Assembly (NCBI GenBank): GCA_013398615.1
Contig: VZSR01001479.1
Span: 13,909,064-13,973,063, forward strand
Length of the DNA: 64,000 nucleotides
Direction: 5' to 3'
Source: Brachypodius melanocephalos
Taxonomy: Eukaryota > Chordata > Aves > Passeriformes > Pycnonotidae
Shown here: one piece after another, positions 24,034-36,440 of the stretch
Layout: each line of letters starts with the position of its first letter
Numbering within the stretch: the first letter of the stretch is position 1
Program-made: the position numbers and the translations under genes
The notes under the pieces: generated by a model
The model's database searches: none
What the model was told of the DNA's origin: nothing
Seen by the model: the letters and a program-made list of their open reading frames with translations, nothing else

Positions 24034-24040
24034 TGACGTG
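24034..24040 (+). promoter_or_regulatory. CRE half-site-like TGACGTG
   Basis: TGACGTG just upstream of the PRKCE island. It is the first of three TGACGT cores in the region. Confidence 0.3.
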
Positions 24041-24383
24041 CAGATAACGTTCAAGAACACAGTACACACACCCTTTTACCCTTTCAGAAGGGTTTTTTGG
24101 GGGGGGTTTTTTCCCCCTTTTTTTTCAGTACGCTTGCAGGGCAGTGGCGACCGCCGGCCTTCCTTTTCCCGCTCAGCGCCAGCTCGGAGCAGCGGGGAGG
24201 CGCCGCGGGTTGAGGTGGAGCAGGCACCTGAGGTGATCGCGGCAGACAAAGAGGCTGGCAGTGCCCCACCGCCGCGGGGCGCCGGGCGGCCAACAGGCGC
24301 CTTCTGTCCCAACCTAGGCAGCGCCTCCCGGCCGGGGGAAGAGAAGGGCGGCCGCGGGCTGGGGCGGGCCGAACCGAGCCGAG

Positions 24384-24410
24384 CCGGGCCGGGCCGGGCC
24401 GGGCCGGGCG
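24384..24410 (+). repeat. (GGGCC)n pentamer array
   Basis: A short perfect GGGCC array (about five units) within the CpG island, following imperfect GAGCC units. It is G-quadruplex-prone and possibly length-variable. Confidence 0.9.
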
Positions 24411-24510
24411 AGGCGGGCCCCGGGAGGCCTCTTCCCCTGGCGGCGCTCAGCACTTTCCGGCGCTCGCACACCGCGGGAAAACTCTTCCTCCGGCCCGGCC
24501 CGGCCCCCGC

Positions 24511-24518
24511 TGACGTAG
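24511..24518 (+). promoter_or_regulatory. CRE-like site TGACGTAG
   Basis: Six of eight consensus bases contiguous (TGACGT), inside the PRKCE CpG island. CREB/ATF binding is an inference. Confidence 0.35.
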
Positions 24519-25093
24519 CGCTGTCTGTGCCGCTGCCGCGGCGGGCGGGGGTGGCGGAGACGCGGGCCGGGGCTCGGCGCTGTCAGGCGGCAGGGCAGGG
24601 CGGGGGCGAGGGAGTTCGCTGCCCGTCAGGCGCGGACAGAGGCGTCCCGGGGATCACGGAGAGAAGGGCGAGGGGCGGGAAGCCCTGCGGGAAGGGGCAT
24701 CCGCCGGCACCGCGGCGCCAGAAGCGCCCGGCGCCGTGTGAGTGGTGGTCCCGGTCCGGGCAGGACCTTGGTGGTCGAGCACGTTAATAAAGGCGATCGG
24801 GGAGGAAGACGTCCGGGGCTACTTTATCCACGTTTGGTTCACCACTTTATGCTGAGAGAAGGAGGAGGAGGCGGAGGAGGCGTGAGGCCGGAGCGGCCAG
24901 TGTCCCCGGCGGAAAGCCGCCCGGCGGGTGTGGAGGACCGGCAAGCCCAGCCCGGGGAGCGCGACCCCGGCCGCGGTTCCCGGCTGCTGGCGGCCGCGCT
25001 GCTCCCCCAACAGGCAAAACTTTCTACACTCAAACACAGACACAGAGAAACACACGCGCGGCCGGGGCTGCTGCCGCCGCCGCTCGCTCGCCC

Positions 25094-25110
25094 CACACAC
25101 ACACACACAC
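25094..25110. repeat. (CA)n tract in the PRKCE 5' region
   Basis: About eight CA units directly abutting the CRE-like TGACGTCT. It is preceded by looser CA-rich sequence from about 25030. Confidence 0.9.
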
Positions 25111-25118
25111 TGACGTCT
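25111..25118 (+). promoter_or_regulatory. Near-consensus CRE TGACGTCT
   Basis: Seven of eight bases of the palindromic CRE TGACGTCA. It lies in the CpG island about 900 bp upstream of the PRKCE ATG. It is the best of the three CRE-like sites. Confidence 0.45.
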
Positions 25119-25535
25119 TTTGCGCATTTCCTGCGCTGGAGCGAGCGGCGGAGCGGCACCGGCAGCGGGCGGGGGCTGCGCGGAGGGAGGCGGCCGGCGG
25201 CGGCCGAGGGGAGGTGGCGAGCGGGAGGCGGGCGGGGGGCGGCCGGCGGGAGGCGGGAGGGAGGCGGTGGCGGCGGCTCTGCCCATCGCCAGGGCGGCGG
25301 CCGCCCAGCCGGAGCCCGCCGAGACCCGCGCGGGCCGCTCCGCTGCCGGCGCCCCCCATGCGCGGGGGTCGCTCCGCTGGGTCCTCGGCCTTGGAGGCGG
25401 CGGAGCAATAGGCGGCGGCGGCGCAGGACGGGCGGCTGCGGGCGGCGGCGCGGATGGAACGTCCCCGGGTGGATGTTTGCTGAGCGGAGGCTGTGCAGTA
25501 GGCAGGGCTGGTGGGTCGGCCGGTGTTTCTGATCC

Positions 25536-25574
25536 GTGTGTGTGCCTCTGTGTGTGTGTGTATGCGTGTGTGTA
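25536..25574. repeat. TG-rich interrupted repeat in the PRKCE 5' region
   Basis: Runs of TG interrupted by CCTC and ATGC. They can adopt Z-DNA and are complementary to the CA tract at 25094-25110. Confidence 0.9.
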
Positions 25575-25660
25575 TTGTTGTGCGGCGCACGGGCAGGACT
25601 GGCGTGTGCGGGAGCCCGGGATCGCGGCTGTGCTTCCTCTGCGAGGACTGATCCAGGATT

Positions 25661-25723
25661 ATGGTCAGGGTGAAGGGAGAAGGCTCTTGCTTACCCCCCG
25701 GATTGATTATGCCCGGGTTTTGA
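25661..25723 (+). other. Possible upstream ORF (20 codons) in the PRKCE leader
   Basis: ATG GTC... closes at TGA (25721-25723) well before the PRKCE start. It has a purine at -3 relative to the ATG (ATTATGG) and G at +4. It matters only if transcription begins upstream of it, which is not established. Confidence 0.3.
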
Positions 25724-25816
25724 TTGCATTCGGGGGTTCCTGCAGCCGCGGCCGCCTCCCCCTCCCCGGCGGCCCCCCTCCCTTGTTTTCCGTTAGAAAC
25801 ACGGGCAAGAAAATAA

Positions 25817-25855
25817 ATGTATTCACTGGGTGTCGCAAGAGCAAAGGCTAAATAA
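25817..25855 (+). other. Possible upstream ORF (12 codons) in the PRKCE leader
   Basis: ATG TAT TCA... to TAA, ending 162 bases before the PRKCE ATG. It is closer to the start than the 20-codon uORF, so more likely to be in the mature leader. It could modulate PKC epsilon translation. Confidence 0.35.
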
Positions 25856-26017
25856 TCGAAGGTAACAGCAGCAGCCGGGCGAAGAGACCCGCACCGTACC
25901 CTGCTCCCCCACTCCCAGACCTGCCCTCCTATTTATTGGCGAGACCTCACTCCCTCCCTCTCGGTGCGAGTGCGTTGAGCGAGTGTTTGATCCCGGGAAA
26001 AGTGCAGCTATCCAGCC

Positions 26018-26365
26018 ATGGTGGTTTTCAATGGCTTGCTGAAAATCAAGATCTGCGAGGCGGTGAATCTGAAACCCACGGCGTGGTCTCTGAGGCATGC
26101 GGTGGGTCCCAGGCCACAGACCTTTTTGCTGGACCCTTACATCGCCCTCAATGTGGACGACTCCAGGATCGGGCAGACCTCGACCAAGCAAAAGACCAAC
26201 AGTCCTGCTTGGAACGATGAATTTGTCACCGACGTTTGTAATGGCAGGAAGATAGAGATGGCTGTTTTCCACGATGCCCCCATCGGGTACGACGATTTTG
26301 TAGCTAACTGCACTATACAGTTTGAGGACTTGCTGCAGAACGGGAGCCGTCACTTCGAGGACTGG
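26018..26365 (+). CDS. PRKCE: PRKCE coding exon 1: protein kinase C epsilon, C2 domain
   Basis: 116 codons from ATG to HFEDW, followed by the donor GTGAGT (phase 0). PKC epsilon is a calcium-independent, diacylglycerol-activated Ser/Thr kinase of the novel PKC class, acting at membranes and the cytoskeleton. This exon supplies the N-terminal novel-type C2 domain used for phospholipid and RACK docking, which lacks the calcium-binding loops of classical PKCs. The start MVVFNGLLKIKICEAV is essentially that of mammalian PKC epsilon. The pseudo-RACK motif HDAPIGYD is intact at residues 85-92. The RACK-docking octapeptide at 14-21 reads EAVNLKPT, with Asn instead of the mammalian Ser at 17. From memory, the other differences from human are Ser55, Asn66, Met81 and Asp104. 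The C1 and kinase domains lie in later exons outside the window. The ATG (CAGCCATGG) is in excellent Kozak context and follows a CpG island. Confidence 0.97.
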
Positions 26366-29300
26366 GTGAGTGTTCACGTTGTAGATACATACATGTACAT
26401 ATGATTTTCAGTGGCATGACTCTGGATGCAACATCTGTCTTGCAGAGCTAGGTTGCCAAGGGCATGTAATGCTTCTGAAGGCTTTTCATTATTTCCACAC
26501 TTTGTTATACTGAGATAGTCATGGCTACTATATAACTAATGCATGTGGTCTACAGGCGAGGCAGGAAAGAAAAATACACTGAATCTAAGTAAGAGATATG
26601 TAGTTACCACACAAGTTTCTGAAATTATGTGACATAAATAAAAATCTAGTTGTCTTACCAAGTCTGAATAACCCGAACCAAATGCACAAAACATTACCGC
26701 AAACCCCAGATCCAGGGCTTAGATGAGTTTCATTATATCAAGGTGAATGCTCTTGGATAGCCTGGCAATGATGAGCCTTAAAAATCCAGACCTGACCTCT
26801 GATACGAGGCACCTCAGGGTCTTCCTGTCACTTGAGAGCTCACTGCATCAACGCTGATGCTCCTCCTTCCTTCCTCCAGATGATCGACACCTCTATGCGT
26901 AGATCTAACGCAATGCTTCTTCGAGTGCTCGAGACTGATGAAAGGGTCCTAGTGGAATTTGGGCCCAACTAGAGAAATTCTGTTGTCTGTATACACAAGG
27001 TGTCTTAACAGCTTTCACAGCATCTTTAAGACTCACAGGCTAGGGTGCCTCAACGGGAGTGCACAAAAAGCTGGAAAATCCTGGCTCTGATATCATCAGG
27101 TAGTATGATTTAAAAGGGAGAAACCAATTAAACAATGAAGAAATGGGAAATGTGAATATGCACATTTCACATTTCTGCAGTTAAACAGTTAAATGGTGGA
27201 TATCCTTTAAATGAGATGTATAATAAAATGATAGTAGCTATCATCTCACTTTCAGTGTGCCCTGCTTGACCAGCCATCTGAAATTATATGTGTTTATCTT
27301 TGTATGTATTTATTTTTCATGGTCAAGGATACTAGCCAGTATTTTTTTTTGGCAAACAGACAAAGAACCCAGGACCAAAGAAAAAATAGCTGGGGCTAAT
27401 AGGTCTGAGCTTTATGTATTCTTTGGGGCTTCTTTGCTTAACGCAGTGATGTAGAGATGGCAAAAAGATGAAAGGGCATAAAAGAATTAGACTCTATTTA
27501 TGCTGACTAGGAGCTGATCAACTTTGCTGTTACAACTTTTATGTTTACAACTTCAAAATATTTTTCATTTTTGCTACATATGTGTTGCATTGTGATAAAA
27601 TCAGGGTCTAGATTATTCTGATGCTCATAAAAGCTACACATTAGTAAGCTCAAATGGTAAAAGTGGGTGTTAGAAAGAGGAAAAATAGCTATATCAGGAA
27701 AAGACGAATGCAGCAGTATTGCAGATGTCTTTTACCTGGATTGAATGATAATCAAGTTGGGACTCTCCTGATATCAAGTGAGGTTTCATTTTTGAGACCA
27801 GTAGGATGAGGAGATCTGCACAGATTTTTAGTGAAAGAATAATAATTTTGTATGTTCTTTTCGTGTATGGTACATGTTGTGAGTTTGTCACCAAATCTGG
27901 AAGGACCTTTCAGATTCCAGATGCTGAGTTTGAATTTTGGTGGGAGTGGGGTGCATCCTGGCTCTGTTATTTACAGTGAACTCAGATGTCTGAACACATT
28001 CCCTAGATAAATAGTGGAATTTAACAGGTTGAGGTCCATTGTAAACAGCATCTGTGAGGAACTAGATAGCTGAATCAGATAAATGCTGGCTTTTATTGCA
28101 TCAGGATTCATTGCTGTCCAGCATTCAGTGAGTGGGAGGAGACGAGGGAGTGACTTTGCCTGTTGTCTGTTGATGTGACAGAATTGAGGACATGGCAGTG
28201 GATCATAACTGGTCAGCCCAATATAATGCAGCTTCTGGAGCATCACTTAACTTGTTTTGTACTGTAAATCCTTACCATTAGGATTGTGTTCATGTGCTAC
28301 ATGGGCAGCATACACCTTCCCCCCTGTATCACAGTTAGAATGGGGGGTGGTAAGTACTTATAGGATTGTGCTTTACTCTTCTCAAAATCTTCCTCTTTAC
28401 TGAGTGTGTCACTGTAATTGTAATACTGAGTGTGTTTATGGGATTAATAGATAGGGACCTTCAGATAACTGACTCTTACAAAATCACACCGGTTTTGGGT
28501 CTTTTTTCATTGAGTTACAAGAAGATCTGTGGCCATGACATCTCTATAGAGTCCATACTGAACTAAATAGATTTATTGATATCTTCACCAGTGGCTGGAG
28601 TCTATATTAAAATCTGAAAAGGGAGTCATCTGCAAAGTGAACGAGTTTCGTACTACAAGAAAAATGCGCATGGCCTAAACCAACATTAGGCTAAGATCTC
28701 ATGGCATGATACAGTTGGTTTTTTCTGTTTAATAAGAGGACTAGTTCCTTCATTTCACTCTTGGCATTTAAGGCAGATATTTTTGTAGTACTCTTTCTGA
28801 ACTCTGTAACAATTAAAATCAGCAATCACAGTAACCCATTCTTCCTTACTGCCTGAAATATCAAATAAATGCAGCCTATACATTTGAAACGCACTTTAAG
28901 ACCATCTTTTTATGCCATTCTGAGGGTGTCCCTTTAAGCAGTCCTGAAAGTTGGAACAGGGTACCAAGTACTTGCTGAGTGTGATTGGAGTAATTGCACT
29001 GCTGCCCCTCCTTACCTTCAGAATGATGCACCAGTTATTGCAGGACTGGACTGTCACTATTAAAAGAGCGTTGAGAAAATGTTCATATGCTAAGAACAGG
29101 TTTTCTCAACATATTAATTGCTATAATGCTTTTGATCTCATATAGTACTGCATGGGGGTGTTTTTAAAGGAAATTTCAGAATTTGTTTTATAAGATGTGC
29201 GCTAGGGTCAAGGTTATGTTTCTAGGTTTCTAGGTTCTTGTCAGAAGTCCAAAATGCAAAAAAGATGCACAAAAAAGAATGTTTTGGGGGTTTTTTCCTC

Positions 29301-29611
29301 TAAGAGGAAACTGTTTCTCATTTTAGCCAGCTCACCAAATTTGATTGACTTTTGCCATTGTGCAAATCCTTATAATTTTTTCTCAGATGAGTTTTTTAGG
29401 AAGATACTGGATATTTTTCTCACTCTTAGGCCTGTGCTGTATACGGATGCCATGGTTACAGTGGAAACACTAATGATAAACAAGTACAAAGCTTGAAATC
29501 ATGATAACGTCTATTGTATTAACACAAGTCAGATAGATGTGCAAAATCCTGGTTCCTTACATCTACAGAGTGTTCAGCAGTTGCATTTAACCTTATGATA
29601 CAGATGCTCCC

Positions 29612-29614
<3 letters not shown>

Positions 29615-29642
<28 letters not shown>
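29615..29642. repeat. (AT)14 microsatellite in PRKCE intron 1
   Basis: Twenty-eight bases of perfect AT alternation. Confidence 0.97.
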
Positions 29643-29646
<4 letters not shown>

Positions 29647-32600
29647 TTTTTAATTATTGAAAATCGTGGCATGAAACAGTGATTCAGAGTTTACTGGATG
29701 AAAGCTTTTAAACAAAATACATAGTTTTGTGAGGTTTTAGTAAGATCAATAGGAAATACTTGTTTGGGTTTCTCGGATAGGTATGATGACAATTAAAAAG
29801 ATGGCTGCTTTTCCAGTGGTGCATCAATACAGACATAGCACAGTAAAAGTGTCAGTTTTGCAGATTTTTTTAGTCATGGCTGTACTGCAGTTTTAAAGAG
29901 AGCTTTGGATTTATGACATTTCAGGCTTTTTGTAAGCACAGAAAATGTCATACAGAATGGCACCGAGTATTCAAGAGGATGCCTGTGAACTTACGCTTTG
30001 AAAAGCAGAAAATACAGAACAATAAACAACTTGGAAGTTCTGATTGAAAAACAAACTAGCAACTTGACAGCTCTAGCTGTATTTTTTTTGAGTTAGGTAA
30101 TTCAGGTAATGATAAAGTATGTTTTTATCTAGCTTTCTTACATGTGGCATATGTAAATGATTCACTTGAGTTGGCAATGCAGCTACATTTTAATCAGTGG
30201 AATTGAGATCAGGAAGGAAAATTCCATTGATATTTAGCCGGGTGGTTCCACTCCTGCAAATTATCATGATCAATGTTTATGTGTGTGGATGATTGGTAGT
30301 ATGGGTTCTGAGTTCAAGTCCACTTTCCAGAGTTGACGACAGATGAAATCAGCATGATTGGACCTATGCCAAAGACTCCATCTAAGGGTCTTAGCCATTA
30401 GCCTGGCTGTGTATGAGAAAACCTATTGAGTTGTCCTAAAAAATCCTTTTGCTGGCTGAGTAGCAGAACTCACTAAATCAGTGAGGACATCATAACAATT
30501 AACAAGAAAAGCCTTTATTTCCACTGAAAATAATTTACAGCTATATTTAGGTTAATGAAAGGAATTTAATTTTTTGCTGTCTTAAAAAAAATCCCTAATG
30601 CTGTCAGGAAAAAAAAATTAAAACAGATTTCAGTGAGCTTTTCTTTGCTAAAATATCTTCCACACTATTTTCTTTCAGTGTGGCTTCTTCAGATCTAAAT
30701 TTAAACATTGTACTTTTTTGAAAGCATCCTTTCATATTTCCGTTTTGCCAATGTGAAGTTAGTTGTGCAACTGTGCCATCATTGCATAAAGCAAGTTTAT
30801 TATGAATTAATCTAGTATTTCAGTAGCAACTGGATGATGAGTTATAGGAAATAGCATGAGGAAGAAGTTGCAGTCTATACAGTTAAACACCTAGGTTATC
30901 TGAGCTCTGAATGTCACCTGAAAGGCAGTAGCAAGGGAGGAATTAAAGCTCTTCAGAGTCCTTGGTCCTGTGAGCTGTCCATGGATGTGAGAAGTAGAAC
31001 TGTCTCTTTCCAGTGCCTCTAATCTGAATGAAATGGAAAGTCCACTTTGGTGCTTCCCCCCCCCCCACCCCTTCTTTTAATGCCATTTCTGTTGTTGGAA
31101 TGGGAACTCCTTTCAGTCAGCAGGTGATCTGGTGTAGCTGGCAGACACAGAATGGAATTGTCATCATTGTAGTGCAGGTCACCCTGCGCGTTCACCTCTG
31201 CTTGTGCCACGCACTGCTGAGGGCTGGCATTGGGCTGGCAGAAAGTGACTGGCATATTTTTATTTTCACCTGCTGACTGAATTTATTTGTGCTGGTGGTG
31301 TTGAAAGGCCTAGGATTTCACTTGCAGAAACTCTAGATCTCATCTAAACTGTGGTTCATGGGCTGCTGAAAAGCTGTTATTGGAATCGTATTTGTTGAAA
31401 TGAAAGGGAAATTGCTGGGGTCCTGTTTGAGAGGTTTCTGCATGACAAGGTGGTCATAGAGCAAGGTCTGTCAGGCTTGTGAGGCAAGGCTGAGAGAGCT
31501 GTAGGGGCTCAGCAGAGTCTCACAGGGGCTCTCTCATTGTGAGGGTAAGAGATTGTCAAGAGGAGCTGAGAGATTTTGGAGAGAACTTTGTACAGATAGG
31601 GGTCTTCCATGCCTTCTCCCACAGTCTGTCTCCCTCCTGTGCCTCTTTTCCCTCTCTGCTGGGGATGTGGTACAGTCACACACAGCTCACCCACTGTCTT
31701 GTATCAATCCCTTTCTACAGCTGCATAAATCTACTCCTACTCCCTGCTAGAAATGTTCTCTCCTAACAGCTCCTGCTTGCAGTGCTTCCCAGTCTGCTGA
31801 GAAGCAATAGAGGGGAGGAAACGCTGCCTCTGCGGTTGTTACTGCAGGGAGAGAGAAAGGGCAAAGTGGGGAAAGGAAGAGATGAGGCATGGGGAGAAAC
31901 CTGGAGGAGGGTAATGAGTAGTTGCTGCCGCACCACGTACTCCAGCTGCCCTTTTGGCAACAGCAGAAAGCTCCACGTGTAGGAGACAGGGATGAGCTGG
32001 CATAGGCAAACTGGCTGCTTGAAGGCCGTATGGTGATCACTGACCCTCTCTGGGATATTTTTTTGCCTGCTTTGCTGAGTGCGTAGCTTTTGAAATCTTA
32101 CTTCATATGTGAAAAAAATATTGCTCAGGGCACGAAAAGTGTGTAGTGGAGCATGCATTTCACTTAACACTGAATTATCGTAGGTCAGGAGTTGTTCCTT
32201 CCACTGATCAGGATCTCACCCTATTGTTGCTAATACCAAATACTGATACAAAGTTCCACATAGTGAAACTAATTCTACTGAACTCTCTAGAAGTTATTTG
32301 TTAGAAAAAAGTTACCAGTAGCAGAGTCCAGTTCATAGGTGCTAGTTCAAATCTAGACTTCTAAGAAATGTCCAAGTAGAGTGAAAACAATTCCTGCATG
32401 TCCTTCTTGTACCAGTTTTAAACAGTGCATGTCATTATTCCAGCTCAGGTGGTTCCAGAGACACTGTGCAGAACTTCATGGTTCTGAGTAAACCACTGAT
32501 CTCACTGGGTTCACTGGATATCATATGGTTCAGTTTAAATCCTTCCCTCAATAGGGGCCTGGGCTCCAAAGGAAAACCAAGAATAAATAACAGTTAACAA

Positions 32601-34689
32601 CATCCTTTACTTGTATTTTTTTTCTTGCTGATTTATTATTTATCTGCAAATTTTGCATATGTAAGTCTGGTTTCTGCTCTCTAGCATCAAACTGAATTCC
32701 TGTACTCAATATCCAGAATCCTTTAAATATTGCCAAAATGAAGATTTGGTATAAGTTGGAATTGTAAAACTTGGCAACTAAATGTGATTAATTTTCACTC
32801 TGTAAATAACTTCTATTTAAATGAACTTTTGGGAAGTTTTCAGGTTTTGAAGGGAGACTGTGAATACCATTCGTAAAACATTAGAGACAGGAGCTTTTTG
32901 GCTTGGAATTGGCTGGTTGAATTCAGTTCTGCTTTACCCAGTACTACCTTAATCTCCTTTCCCCCACCCCAACTATTATCTTGTAAGAGAAAGACATCTG
33001 CAGTTCATGGTAAGAGACGGTTTGGGAACAACAGATCATGCAAGCAATGGGATATCTTTGGTCAAGGAGAACTGAGAAGAGACTTTTCCTCCATCCACAT
33101 GGAAAGGTAGGGCTGGAAGTGTCTGGATATGGAGTAAGATCAGAAGTCCGAAGACAGCTTGGAAGACTGACAGTTTGGGCTGTGGGGGGGTTGAACAAAC
33201 CTTTTTGCCCAGCTGGCCAGAGCAAGACCTGAAGAATGGGGTATTTTGCATACCCTTTTGAGTTGTGCAAATTGAAGGAGTTACAGGGGTTTCAGCCATT
33301 TGGGTGAAAAGTGGTTACCACAGCAGTCTGACAAAAAGTTTTAACCTTGTGTTTGTGAGTGTTTTCCTGTTTGGCAGGCAGTCACTAGACAGTTTAAAAA
33401 GTATATTCATTGATATTAATATGAAACCGCAACTGTGAAGCTAATAAGCCATTCTAGAGATTGGGTAATTTTCATGGCAGTTATGTACTTTGCACTATAT
33501 TTTAGTAAAGAAAATGCAAATGAATATGGTGCAAGAACATCTGCAGAACTCTTATCTACTCTGATCATTATTTAGTCAGTAGTTTGAATTGCTAGCAAAG
33601 TTTATTTCTGAGTGTCCTCTCGCTTGCATTCCTCCAAGAGTTAAAAAATCAATGATATTAAAGTATCATTGCTGTGATTTAACAGAAGTTACAGAAGCCA
33701 AGATTTCACATATTTCTGAATAGCCCAGCTAAGAAACCTAGAGATGTTGGCATGTTCCCATTAAATATAACAGGAGTTATAATGTTTGTTTTATTGGAAG
33801 CAGTGTTAGAGAAATGCTACACAGTTCTAAGAGGTTTTTTTTTCCCTCTGAACTCTGTAGGGCTTGTATTGTTGAGGAACAGAAGTAATGTCAGACCATA
33901 GCTTTTAAAATTAAAAAAAGCAAAGTTTGATTCCATCAGAGGCTTGCAGGCAGCCATTTCTGCCTTATATCGGCTAACTTGAGCTGATTTGATTGTTCCA
34001 GACAATAGAATCATTTTGCTTGTTTCTCGTGTCCTGCTGGGCAATTTCATCAGAGGCAGGAACAAAAAAGCATGAATAATGGCTAGATGTTACCAAATAA
34101 ATTTCATGTCTGAATTGTTTGAACAGCAACCTCCCTTGGTACCTCTGTATCTTAAATGAAGAGTAGAGAAATCTAATACTTAGCGTTTCCAGCTTAGTAT
34201 TTTTCAGTAGTTGAGAGTATAAATAAGTTACAAACTTCTTATGGTGGACCAGGATTTCTTATGCATTTGGAACTCTCCATTCTTCATTGTACATTGGCCT
34301 TTTTGATATCATTAAAAGATAGGTGGCTTTGACAATGTTAATATTTATAAATATATTTAGAGAGTGATGTGGTAGCAATGCAGCAGATGTAATGGTGGTG
34401 GAAACTTGAAGGGAAGACTGATGCATCCTCTGCATAGGTAATGAGGAAATGGCTGGAATTGCTTTGCTTTGTTTCACAGATTAAAACGCACCAAGACAGT
34501 AGTGTCCTTCCCCGTTTTCCTTCAGTTTCCTCTTTATCATCTGTTCTGTCTTTGTGCTGCCAATTCTCCGTCTTTCTTTATCTGTTCTGGCTTTAAGATG
34601 GTCAAGAAATTATAGGGCAACTTTTACAATGGTGCATAAGGTTTTGATGTTGGCAATGCTGGCAGGCTATGTGAATGAAATGTTCTGCT

Positions 34690-34711
34690 ATAGATCTCTA
34701 CAGAGATCTAT
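34690..34711. repeat. 22-bp near-perfect palindrome
   Basis: Arms atagatctct and agagatctat around a 2-base centre (ac), each arm containing a BglII-type AGATCT core. It can form a short hairpin; function is unknown. Confidence 0.9.
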
Positions 34712-36300
34712 TCCAAGTACAGTTTTCTTGCTGGGACCGTATTTACTCAGTGCATAAGTCTTTCTGGCATCTGTCAAATTCCCTTTATTTCAAGGTGAGA
34801 TTGATCCACGCCTTAGAAAATTATGTCTCCGAATGTATTGGAAAAGGAAAGGCTTAAAGTCATTCATGCTGTGCCCAATGTGTTTTCTCTCTCACCTGGT
34901 TCTTTTTAGAGTTACTGAGGAATCTTTTTTTCTTTTCCTCTGAGTTTCATTGCCTTTTCCTTCCTTGTGACCCCATAGTGCCTTGGCACCTCTTGAACAT
35001 TTGACCTCTTGGCCCACTTTTCTCCTTAATGCACCACCATCACCTTGTCCTCAAGTCCCAGCTGTCACAACTTTTCCTTCATTTTCCGTGCTATTACTTC
35101 CCTTATATCCATATTGCCATTATTCCCAGCAATCCAACTCCTTCCCCTTTTTTGTCACTCCGGTGCACCAGTAAGATCCTGGTGCCAGTAGGACTCTCTC
35201 TGAAGCTCTGTGGTGTTTGCCCAGTTGCTATAACACAGAGCCTGTCCCCGCTGTGCTGCTCAGCAAGCAGCAGGGAGCTGATCATGCTCGTGGCTGTTGG
35301 AGCAGCTACTTGCAGTCAGAAAGGAGTGATGCACTGGGTTTCCAGTTAGTTATACTACTTGAGGTGTTTGAAGGAATAAATGTAATGTGTAGGTTTGAGC
35401 TTCAGGCAAAATGCTATGGTTTTAGCAGTCTCAGTGGGGTCTTATAGGAACATGATCTATCCCTGAAAACTGGGCTCTCCCAAGCAATGGAAACATTATT
35501 TAAAAATTTTTAGTTGGTACTGACTGTTGGAATTTTCAGGGACTAGTAATCACGGAAAATACCTCCCAGTGTTTGGGTTTTGGGGTTTTTTTTTTGAATT
35601 TAACGTGAAATGGTGGTTTCTGTCTTCAAAAAACTCCAGTCCAAGCACAAGTCAAAAAGGCAGATTGGGGAGGCCAAGAGAAATATTACGAAAATGTTTA
35701 CCAGTGTGAAAGGCTGCAGTGGTAGTTGAGCAGCCCATTGGCTTAGCTTTGCTTGGTGTCCCTAACTCAAAATATCAAAGGGAGAGGCAATAGTGGAAAT
35801 TTTGCTAGAAATATTTGGAGTTCCTGATGCTTTGCATAATGTGGTGTTTCTCTTCAAGGAGTTGATGTGTTTAGGACAGCCCATATGATCTAGTCCACAA
35901 TTTCCAAACTTCTAGTTGGTTCTTAGCTTCAAGGATGTTTGGTACTGCCCAGTTTGAGGGAACTACAGAATTTTTCTGTATAATTCAATGAAAGCTGGTA
36001 TTGTATTGCTACATTAGAGCTTTTTTCTGTAGTGATAGGTGGGTTAGACCACTTGCAGTACAATAATCAAATCTGGATGTGATATATAGGGATAATAGTA
36101 TGTACTAATGTCACTGGGCTGAGATAAACCATGTTAAATTTTATCACACTCCTTTACTCTTCCTGCTAGCAATTTCTCAGAGTCATGCCAAGCCTGTGAA
36201 AGGGAGAAAGAGGAAAGAAGAATTTTATTAATGCCTCATGCCTATTTTTCAGAAATGTTATCCATTGAATCGGACTTCTTTCTGATGACCCTTAGGCAAT

Positions 36301-36440
36301 ACTTTATATATATATATACAGATATAAAGACACATTATATAATTATATTGTTATAGTTTAAGTTATATCAATATCTGTATATATTATAAGTTATATCTAT
36401 ATTTATATATAACTTTTAAAATTATAAGTTATATCTGTAT
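36301..36440. repeat. Imperfect AT-rich repeat cluster
   Basis: A TA run at 36305-36318 is followed by degenerate units of ataagttatatctgtat type repeated two to three times. It is a low-complexity, easily melted block. Confidence 0.8.

Larger units (their letters stand above)
24130..26000 (+). promoter_or_regulatory. PRKCE: PRKCE CpG-island promoter and 5' leader region
   Basis: About 1.9 kb of extremely GC- and CpG-rich sequence ends at the PRKCE start codon region. It contains many GC boxes, a GGGCC pentamer array, long G-rich runs (25165-25290) able to form G-quadruplexes, CRE-like sites and CA/TG tracts. There is no convincing TATA box, so dispersed initiation is expected. The exact start site and the extent of the 5' UTR cannot be read from sequence alone. 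Very long overlapping ORFs on both strands here reflect GC composition and are not called. Confidence 0.9.

Noticed and set aside
24017..25851. Long overlapping ORFs of up to 264 codons on both strands in the PRKCE CpG island
   Set aside because: They are Gly/Ala/Arg/Pro-rich in every frame, as expected where GC content removes stop codons. Many need non-ATG starts, and they overlap each other on both strands.
30270..30360. tRNA-like B-box (gagttcaagtcc) as a tRNA gene or second MIR
   Set aside because: No A-box at the right spacing, no cloverleaf, and the MIR core downstream is missing; similarity is too short to call.
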